Below, piece after piece: positions 39,801-50,600 of a DNA stretch of 64,000 bases (its first letter is position 1; every line of letters starts with the position of its first letter). The notes beneath the pieces are model-generated. The model did not search any database, was not told the DNA's origin, and was given only the letters and a program-made list of their open reading frames with translations. A program made the position numbers and the translations under genes. Source of the DNA: Siderastrea radians (Eukaryota; Cnidaria; Anthozoa; Scleractinia; Rhizangiidae); NCBI GenBank assembly GCA_964017195.1, contig OZ024891.1:3318720-3382719 (forward strand), read 5' to 3'.

Positions 39801-42800
39801 AATGGTCCTCAAAGATTGTTGTGGAACTTGAAAGAACCAAAAAGATCTTTGGGAGATTTTTGAAGATCTTTTCTAATCTTGCAAGAACTTGATGACCTTT
39901 TGAAGATCCTTGAAGATCCTAGCAAGAATTGTGGAGAAATGTGAAGATAATGGGAAGAATTTTGAAGATCAAAAGAGATATTGGGAAGAATTTTGAAGAT
40001 CAAAAGAGATATTGGCAAGAATTTTGGAGATCCTTAAAGATCTTGGCAAGAACATTGAATATCTTGACAAGAATTTTGAAAATCTTGACAAGAATTTTGA
40101 AGATCCTTAAAAATCTTGGCAAGAACATCAAAGATCTTGACAAGAATTTTGAAGATCCTTAAAGATTTTGGCAAGAACATCAAAGATCTTGACAAGAACT
40201 TTGAAGATCTTGGCAAGAACTTTGAAGATCTTGAGAGGAATTTTGACAAACCTTAAAGATCTTGACAAGAATTTTAAAGATCCTTGAAGATCTTTACAAG
40301 AACTTTGAATATCCTTGTAGATCTTGGCAAGAATTTTGAAGATCTTTGTAGATCCTTGAAGATCTTGGCAAGAAATTGAAAGATCTTTGTAGATCCTTGA
40401 GGATCTTGGCAAGAAAATAAAAGATCCTTGAAGATCTTGGCAAGAACTTTGAAGATCCTTGAAGATCTTGGCAAGAATTTTGAAGATCCTTGAAGATCCT
40501 TGAAGATTTTATAAAGATCGTTGTGAGGATCCTCAAAGGTCCTCATGGAGATCTTTAAGGATCCTTGAAGATCCTTCAAAGATTTTCACCAGGGTAGACA
40601 CCTGGCTCGTGAGAGGACTCGCTGTCATGCACCAAAAATGTCCCTGGGTCATATCTCTGGAGGACCATCTCAGCATCCTTTCTAGATACTTTTCCAAAAT
40701 ACCATGGCATTTGTCTGTGGTGGGAAACTGTCATACAAAGGGGTGGAAGTCTCTGCTCCTTCTGAAACAGGTCTGCAAGTAATCTCACCAAATGTCCTTT
40801 GTACTCTCTCACCAGACAACCCAGGAGAGGCACCATTGTCACAGCCAGCACAACAAGTCTCTTCCAAAAGAACCATGACCACCTCTTTGAATCTCTCACA
40901 TTGTGTGCTCCAAGGGTATGCCTTCTTGTAGTTCTCTCTAAGACAAATGGCACTGTCATGTCTTATTTCAGGATTTTCCCTGGAAAGCTCATGGACCGTG
41001 TGTGCCCAGTTCTCTACATTATTTGATTCCACACAAACGGACCTTCCACCTTTATATTTCTCTAAGGCCTCAGCTATTCCAGATTCAACAAGCACAGGGA
41101 CACCAGCAGAAATGGCTTCCAGGGCAACCTACCCAAAGCCCTCCGAGCAGGAAGGCATAGTAGCCAAATCCGATTTATAAAACATCCTTTTCAGTTGCCT
41201 TGTTCATCCAAGATTGCAGTGAAACAAGCTTAACAAATGTCACCCACCCCATTGCCAGATGGTCACTGAAAATTCCAAGGGGGTGGGGGTTCAAAAGCCA
41301 AACTTTTTAAAGGAAAGTATAACGATAAACAGGAATTTTTGGAGGGGTGGGGGACTTGACTGAAAAAAAAAACATCTCTGGGGGTACAGACATTTTCTAG
41401 AACCCCATACTATCAACAGCACCACTTCAGATGCAATATGCAACAGCTAGTATCAATGATAAAGAGCAAAAAACAACCATAACAAACCTCCAGGCCATTC
41501 CACTGGACCTCTTCTTTACAGTAGTTACAAGGTACTGTCCTGTTAGGGCACTCTTTTTCCAAATGCTGTTTGAGATCTTTCTTCTTCAACTGCTTTCCAC
41601 ACTTCTTGGGGCAACTTATATCAACAAAAGCACACTCTTTCAAATGATCCTAAACGAACGAAGAGCAATTGAATATGTTTAAACATTCCTTAAAAAAACT
41701 GACAAAAATTTTGTAGCATTCTCAAAACTTGCCAAGGCTGCTAAATTTTCTGTGCTCTTTCAACAAGTTGATCATTTCTCTGTCATAAATTGACGTCTGC
41801 ATTGTTTTTGATACAGTCCCAGGTAAGTGGTGAATACCAGTCATAATGCATCAGTCAATTCCAGTGGTGCCCATTCCTCCCCAGGCATTAGTAGGACATT
41901 TTGCTCACGTTTCAATCCCCGGGGGTGGGGCATTTGAAATTTTATCAGTGCCCAGAGTCAGGGATTTGCCTACCCCGGGTGGTGGGGAGGCACCAACTTG
42001 AGTATTTTAGAGGAGCCTTTATAAGATGACAGGCCTTTATTAGATCATTTATGATAAATGAAAATTTCTTCATACATGTGCAAAGTGAACAGAGGTTTAG
42101 CAAATTTGTTTGGCAGAGCAATTGCTGCTGTCATAGATTGAGGAAAGAGTTTATAACTCATGAAACCCATGAACTCAGTTACTAGAATCTGGCACTACTT
42201 TGAACCAAAACCTTTGGATACTGTTGTAGAGTAATTTTCCATGAGTTACACTGAACTGCCACAATTTTGTTCCATGTTGGTACCCTTTAGCGCTCAACAT
42301 CTGGGTAGAGAGAATTAATGTTGAGTTTTAAAGGTTCTTGACTAGGGAAGCAAAACAACAATGCGGTCCCTCTGGTCTTCCAATCAAAAGTCTGACATGC
42401 TTAAACCACTACACCTGCAGTGCCTCCCTCTACCTAAGTACATAAATGGATACCAGTAGAAAAAGGCCAGGGGTAACCATCTGGGCGGGGCAGGGGGTTG
42501 CTTCATGCTTTACAAACCAAGTTATTAAAGCTTCAGCTGTGTGGGCCACCCATGGCCAAAGTTCGAGCTTACCTACCTCCCTTTCAGTGTTGAAGATAAC
42601 AATATTCTTCCTGAGCTACAGTTCATATGAGACAAAGTAATAAATAAAAATGCATATCTCTAGCTTGCTGAAGGGCCCTTTCCACGGTTACCATGCTGTT
42701 TTTTTTTTTTTTTTGAAATTCTATCAATGCCCGGAGTCGGGATTTGCCTACCCCGGGGACGACCCGGGGCATTTGACATCCTTGTCAGGTTTTGGTCTTG

Positions 42801-45800
42801 CATATGATATTAATATGGACTTTAAAGCCATCCAAAATGATCGCTTCCGTAAAAAAAATATTTTACATTTTTGGCCGTTTGTTAAATACAGATCATGCAT
42901 TTTCAGTTCTTCAATAACTACATTTAAGCATTTCTTAGCTTATTAAATAAACACATATGAATTGTGCATGACAAAATCAAATAAATGAACGAATAATTGA
43001 ACCAAATAGTAAACCAAAAGCAACTGTCATCTACACAATTTGGCAAGTTATTGATCAGTGGCACTGACGCAAATAAACAACGGGAGGATGGACGCACGGG
43101 TAAACAACCGAACAGCATTGAAGACAAAGGCTGCTTTCCACATGATTGCTACGATCGCTGCGATCACTGGAAAAAAACCTTCAGCAACCGTTGCAATCAT
43201 ATAGAAACCACTCTTGAAGTAGTCTTCAGCGATCGTTGTGAAATGCTGTGATCGCTACAATCCCTGAAGTGTGGTTTCCACATGCTCAAAATTGCTGAAC
43301 ATTTTTCCAGTGATTGCAGCAATCACGTGGAAACCAGCTTTATTGACGGGTGACACTTTCTCTTTATGATTTATTACAAAGTCATCTTGAGCAGTGTTGC
43401 ATTCTAGATAATCCTGGGGGTGGGGCATTTGCCTTCTTTTTAATCCCACCCTGGGGCATTTGACAGACTTATTTGTCCCCACCCCCTGGAATTTGGTATT
43501 TACAAAAAAAATGCCAATGCCCAGGGTTCGCCCGAGGAGGGGGGGGGGCTGGGAACTGCCAGAATTGACTGATGCATAATAATCTTATATACATAACTAA
43601 CCTAGCCTGACAGCATGGCTCCTTGGTGTTGGAGTGAATATTGGGAATAACAGAAATGTTGCAAAAATGTTTGCCTGAAACAGAGGGGTAGGGAGGCATC
43701 TCTTGAATATGACTACTCAGGACACTTCATGTGACATGTGACATTGGAGACTACATGACATTGGAGCCAATGGCTTGGGAGCGGTGGATAGCTACTGACC
43801 AAATGACATCAAATAATAATGGTTTCACATCCCAAGATGTGGGGAATGAGGACCATCACTGATGGGGACACTTTGTGATGCTTACACGTAGTCCCAATGT
43901 AGGCCTGTTGAGGGATTGGGAACTGCTGACCAGATGACTTCACAAGCTGTTGGGCTAACATGTCAAGACATGGTGGATGGGGAGGCATCTATTTGAATAC
44001 CACTGATGGGGTCACTTCATGGCTCTTACCTTAACCAAGATGTACGGGTTGGGAGGCATCTCTTGAATATCACTGACAGGGACACTTTGTGAAGCTTATG
44101 CAAATTCTCAACCAATTTCTAGGGAGGGGTGGGCAACTGCTCATCAGATGACATCACATGCTTATGGGGTAACATCCCAAGATGTGGGGCATTGGGAGGC
44201 ATCTATTTTAATATCACTGATGGCAACACCTCATGACACTTATATTAGGTCTTAACCTAAGCCCTAGAGGGGGGGGGGAACAGCTGATCAGAAGACGTCA
44301 CATGATTGCAGTGAGACATTTCATGATACTTAAATGGTGTCTCAACCTACAATTGTGGTCAGAACATTTGGGACACTAAAGTATTAAAACATCAACAAGA
44401 AAAGCCCCAGGGGCATTAGACCCTGCCGTTGTCCCCCCCCCCCCAGGGGGGGTGTAAAATATATTACGGTCACTCAAGATAAAAGCCCTTGGCTGTGTAG
44501 CGAAAGACACAACGAGTATTTCTTTGGCCGGAGGTCTGGGGCAAGTCACCACCAAAAAAAAAAAAAACACCACGGAAAAAAAAAGGGTATTACTAGACCC
44601 CGTCCTGACGGTGGGGTAATAATGTACACTACCCTAAACAGTGTTGTGAGTTAGCAGTCCAACACATCTCAGATATCTTGTACAGTCTATGCACTATGGG
44701 AAAGACCTATGTAAGATGCTTGTGGAGGGGTCACATTATCATCTATTTTCAAACTGCTTATAAAAAAGTTTAAGGATGGTGCCTCCTGACAGAGATGTAT
44801 TTTTGGTTACGACTATGGGGGAAAAGTAGATCTTAGCAAGGGTAAGTGGCATCCAAAAAGAAAAATGAGGGTAACCACGCATTATTCAGAGATAATTAAG
44901 CAACCATAATTCTAAAAAAGCGTTAAAATACAAAGAATGTATGGCAATTTCTTTCCAAATTTAAGCTCGATTATCTCTGAAAAATGCACGGTTACCCCCA
45001 ATTTTCTTTTTGGATTCTAATAGCGCTTGCTAAGATCTGCTTTTTCAGCATAGTCATACACTGCACAAAAATATTGAGGCATAAGTAGGAAAATTTCTTA
45101 AGAAACCCAAATATCCCAAGATGCAAAGAACGTATGCGCAGTAACAAAAGGAGGCATCGTCCTTAAAAAAAGTGAATTGTCCCTAAACCAATTGCCATGA
45201 TTGCACACTTTGGGAGGGGTGGATAACCACTGACCAGATTATGTCACACGCTCGCAGGCTAACATCCCAAGATGGGGTGGTGGGGAGGGACCAACTTGAA
45301 TATTTTAGAGGGCATTTATAAGATGACAGGCATTTATTAGATCATTTATGATAAATGAAAACTTCTTCATATGTATGTTAAGTGAACAGAGGTTTAACAA
45401 ATTTGTTTGGCAGAGCAATTGCTGCTGATGTCGTAGATTGAGGAAAGATGAACTCAGTTACTAGAATCCGTCACTGCTTTGAACCAAAACCTTTGGATAC
45501 CGTTGTAGAGTAATTTTCTATGAGCTACACTGAACTGCCACTATTTTGAACAATGTTGGTACCTTAAGTCCTCAACGCCTGGGTAGAGAGAGTTAAGGAT
45601 GGCGACTCCTTTTGTTACTGTGCATATGTTTTGCGCACCTCGGGATATTCAAGTTTCTTAAAGGAGAACTGAAGTCCAAAAATCATGTTTGTTTTTATTA
45701 TTTTATTTGGAAGCTTTGGACATATAAAATCAAGTTTTGGCAATTACTTTCACTTGCGACTTGTTATTTTCGAAAAAATTGGGTCTAAGGTTGGGATTTT

Positions 45801-47649
45801 CCCGCTTTTTGGGCTTTGTCATTGTAGGCTCGCTACAGATGTCAGCGGTATGTTGTGACGTAAGTAATGGGGAAAGATACTCCGTTTGTGCAAAGAGCGA
45901 TACTAGCTGCTTCAAATCCAAGGCTTTGTTATTTCACAAATATTGCTTCCCATCTTGAACTGTGTACACCCTTTCCAGTTTGGAATAGTATATTTTCCTC
46001 GTGAATAACTAATTGCTTGGAAGAAGGAGTCTGTGAACCAAATCTTGAGAGAATCGGGAACGCTGAATTAGCAACAATTTGCCCTCAACTGCAAAGACCA
46101 TGTCGGCGAGAAGAAGTTGAGGAGCTCAATTAAAGGTGTGATGAATCAGGTTTGTTTCCATTCGTGTGGTATTTCTATTATTTTGTTAGTGAGTGAGTTG
46201 GATTTAGAATCGATCGATCCCATGCTCCAAGCCATACGCCCAGCTATCAGTTGTGAGTAAAGCCGGGGCACATGTTCACGTTTGCATGTGCATTTCTTCT
46301 CCTTCATGCAGCAGTATAACTACCACTGAGTATGCTTAGTTAAGAATTCTTCTGAACCGTTGCTGTGCGGCAAATAAATAACCTATCCCAACAGATCCGG
46401 CATTGTTTTGACACCAAGGTCATACAACAGCCGCTTATTGTGTATTGCATTTCACGTTCCATAATTTTCCCCTGGCTTCCAGCTTTTCTATAGCATTTAG
46501 AACTTCGTGCCGGGTAGAATAAACTGGTGAATAACTCCAGCGTTGATTGTGAAGATATTTTGAAACGAACTCAGTTGCGGAAAAAAGTGGTCTGACAAAG
46601 CAGTATAAAAACCGATAAATAATTATTATAGTCTGTGAGTGCGCCGAAAGCAAGGTACATGTTCTAGCTTTATTTTTATGAATCTGTTATATAGTCTATC
46701 AGTTCAAATACCTGATGCAAGAACGAAAAATTATGCCGCTTTCAGTTGAAAAATTGCGAAGACAATTCACAGTGTAATGAAAACATGACATGTCAACACA
46801 AAGGGATAATTTGAAGCTGCATGGGCTTTATGGATTATGGCAGGTATTTGATGACTGATGAGCGGAGCACTAAATGTTTATGTTCGAACCGAAATCCACT
46901 ATTGAAGTACAAATAAGATGTATGTAGTAGAGTAGGCTACAGAGACTTGTAACACAAAGATATGCTGATGCGTTCTAGTATCTGTGATTGTTTATACAAG
47001 AACTGACTGCAGTCATCAAGTTTCTAGTGAACTCCAGAGCTGTTCAAAAGGTTATCGGTAAATTCAGGCAAATCGGTTAATTTTTTTTCGGAAAGAGAAG
47101 CAAACTCCAAATAAACAGAGTTGATATTTTTGGAAAATTTGCGCTGGTGTTGTTATTGAAGATGCGCCATCAATCTGCGGTGAAAATGTAACTTATGCGT
47201 TCAAGGCCAAGTGGAAGTATTCCAGTAGAGATAGCAGAAGAGAACAACGTTCCAAACAGGTATTTCTCAGGTGTTTCCGTCGCATTTGTACTAATATACT
47301 CTCAAAGTACAAGTTCCACATGGGTCAGATCGGTACTTCTCTTTGTAAAACCTTGCATTCGTTCCCCATCACTTACGTCATAGGCTATCAAAATGACTGC
47401 TGATACACCCATTCTGCGCCGCAATGCTGTTGGCCCAAACTCACAGTAAAATAATTTTTTTGAGACTGAAAGTAAGCCAGTAGACAGATAAAAGTTTCAA
47501 ACATTAATATTTATGGCCTAAGCTTTAACAAAAAAATTCATGATTTTTGACTTCAGTTCTCCTTTAAGGAATTTGCCCACTAATACAACAATATTTTTGC
47601 GCAGTTTAAGACTATAAGGAAAAAGCAGATCTTAGCAAGGGCTATCAGA

Positions 47650-47685
<36 letters not shown>

Positions 47686-50600
47686 CAGAGATAATTGAGC
47701 TTAAACTTGGAAAGAAATTGCCATACATTCTTTGTATTTAACACTTTTTTAGAACTACATTTGCTTAATTATCTCTGAAAAATGCATGGTTACCCACAGT
47801 TTTCTTTTTGGATTCCACTTACCCTTGCTAAGATCTACTTTTTCCTCATAGTCATAACTTTTGCAATAATACATCTGTATTAGGAGGCACCTACCTTAAT
47901 GTTGAGTTTTAAAGTGCCACTGGGACCAGAATTTTGGTATTCCATATTTTTACATTTTCTAAGTAAACATAGTTTGTGGTTCTTAGTCACCATGCCAAAT
48001 TTCAACTTAATACGATAACTAGAAGTTGCTTTTTTCGGACGGTTTTTGTCGAGATTTTGCGGCCGCCAGTACTGGCCCTTGTTCCAGAAGCTGGCTTGTG
48101 AATGAGCGGAAGTGATGTCAGAGGCTCACCTCGAACCTAGCTAGCCACGGGAAATTTAACTGTCCTCGAGGAAAGATTTCTTGCCAAGTGTTTGTTGCAC
48201 GACTTTGAAATCTTCCTTGCAGTAATGACAGATAGTACTTGTATTGTACAATGCTACAACAATATAATAAATCCAACCACCAAGCTGGTATTTCGCTTCA
48301 TCGAAGCCCTGCGAGAGGACCCGCAATAGAAAAAAGGACAATGTGTTCGTACTCACACACAGTGTGAATTTCAACCTGAGAGGCCGTTTTGATCGCTTCA
48401 CGGACGAGGTTTTTCAGAGGGCTGTTCATGTTGCAAGATCCCAGAGATCGATCATTCCACTGCCCAGTCCAACTATATGGAAAAAAGAACCGGAAAAAAC
48501 ATTATCTGCGCGAACAAGATGAAAGGTAGCTAATCTTATAACGCAGTTGAAGTGATAGTTTGTTTCTTTTTCAACGCATCCACCACTGTGCAAAACTGAT
48601 TTTCTTTTAACGTATTTTAAAATTTATTATCGTCGTGGAAAACCCTTTTAGTTCTGCCGTCTGCTAGTGCAAAGATCCTTGGCAAATGCAGTCCTGACCG
48701 CCGTGATTAATTAGCCGATATAGTTTGTACCGCTTATCTTTTCCGTTTTTTAATTCCGCATGTGTTAATTTTAGAGCAGTAATCGCTTAGAAGCATGGAC
48801 ATTTATTTTATAACATACCATCCTGAATGTGGAGAAACTTTTCTCTCTTCATTCCCTGTCGGTGAAAAGTCGATTGACATTATTGTTCGGACAGTAGCAA
48901 AAGTTAGGTTAGGTAATTACAACCTAAGAATTGAAAATGGCAGACATTCCACCCCTAAACTCCCTGAGCATCTGAGAATTTGTCAATGCTGCAGTTCAAA
49001 TGAAGTTAAAAACGAAGTACACTTCCTCTTATCTTGCAATAGATATGATGCAATTAGAAAAGTTTTCATGGACGATATTATTAGAAAATATTCCGATTTC
49101 GATTCTTAAATGCTCATGACAAAATTGTATTTCTCTTAAATAGCACTGACGCTTTCACTTGTAAAAAGTTAGGGAACATCATTTACGAAGCTTTTGCATT
49201 GAGAAATGGATCAATAGATACAGGAATTGTAAACTAATCGATTTTGCAACTTTTTTTCTTTCTCTTTTCTATGTGCAATGGCATTTGTAATTGGGAATGC
49301 AAATAAAATGTTGTTGTTGCTGTTCGAGATAAAGGCTTTAATAGATCGGATCGTCGGTGCGTGGAAATTGAAGTTGGGAAAAAATATCACACGCCACTAT
49401 TTGCCTAAGGGTTTAACAATGTTATTTCTTGTAACTGTCATAGCAATCTTAGTATATGTACTACTAGGAAAAATGATTAAATATCAAGTTGTTATTATTA
49501 TGCAGCCAATAAGGCAAGCGAAAGCTTCGCTTCCTCGGCGGTCCGCATGTTGTTGTTGAGCAGCGGAAAATTTTCCTTGTGGCTTTTAATTTTGACTGCA
49601 AATATTTAGATTCCCGTCACACAAGGCCTCCAGTTCTTGAAAAAAGGTTTTGATTTATTTCACTTCTTTCGGCTCGGAAAAAGAATTCTATAAAAACTGT
49701 TTAAAATATTTAGCAGCGCCAAACACTTGTGTTTCAATGTGTTAAGTGACCACTGTACTATGATAGCTATGACAGCTGACTACAACAATTACGGTTTTTC
49801 AAGAAAGTTTCCCAGACTATGCCAAGAATGGCCAAAAATCTCAATGCTTTTTTATAATATATAATGCACATATCATAAACAACGGTAGACAAAGTATAGC
49901 TTCTTTTATTTTCTCCCACACCAACAATACCATCGACCCATGGTTGAGAATTCGCGAGCATCAAAGTCTAAAGTTTTTATAGGTGTTTTGTCTAAATTTC
50001 CTCAGCTGAAAAGATCAATTCTTCGAATAGGGTTTTCGAATAGGGAATTCAGTGGATAAAATTTACACAACCTACCTTGGAATGGACAACTTTATCCGCT
50101 GGATAGCGGCTGAACAGCTGGCTGGATAGCGCTATCCAAGCTCTGAACAACCGAGATGAAGCAAGCGATAAATTTTATCCGCCGGACAGCAACTTATCCG
50201 TTGAAAAAGAGTTATCCACTTTTTGAGCAACTGGGGCCTGAACTACAATCATTGTATAAGCATATTTCACTTAAGTTTTGAACTCCCGCCAAATAACTCA
50301 AATAATATGGCGAGAAAAAAAACTTTAAACAGTTTATTGACAAGATTATTAGTTGAAACCTCACATCAGTTCTTACATCGTACTGTAAGAAAAATTCTTC
50401 ATTTGCCAAATGAAACGAATCCTCAGATGCTTTGGAAGCTAAAAACTGTTCCAAATCGTAGAAATACTCTTCGGAGGTTTCACAGTCGACGGTAGACATC
50501 TTCAGTCAAAACACAAGGAAACGCGACTGAGGTGAGCCTCTGACGTCACAAGCTATTAAATTGCGCAATCACCGAGGAACATGTTTTCAGTAATGGCGGA

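Noticed and set aside
39809..40579. Series of overlapping minus-strand frames rich in KIFKDLQ / SCQDLQ
   Set aside because: Translations of the GATC-rich tandem array; no non-repetitive protein features.
49278..49559. 93-codon frame with a hydrophobic stretch
   Set aside because: Begins inside the LINE 3' tail and runs into unrelated element DNA; no family similarity.
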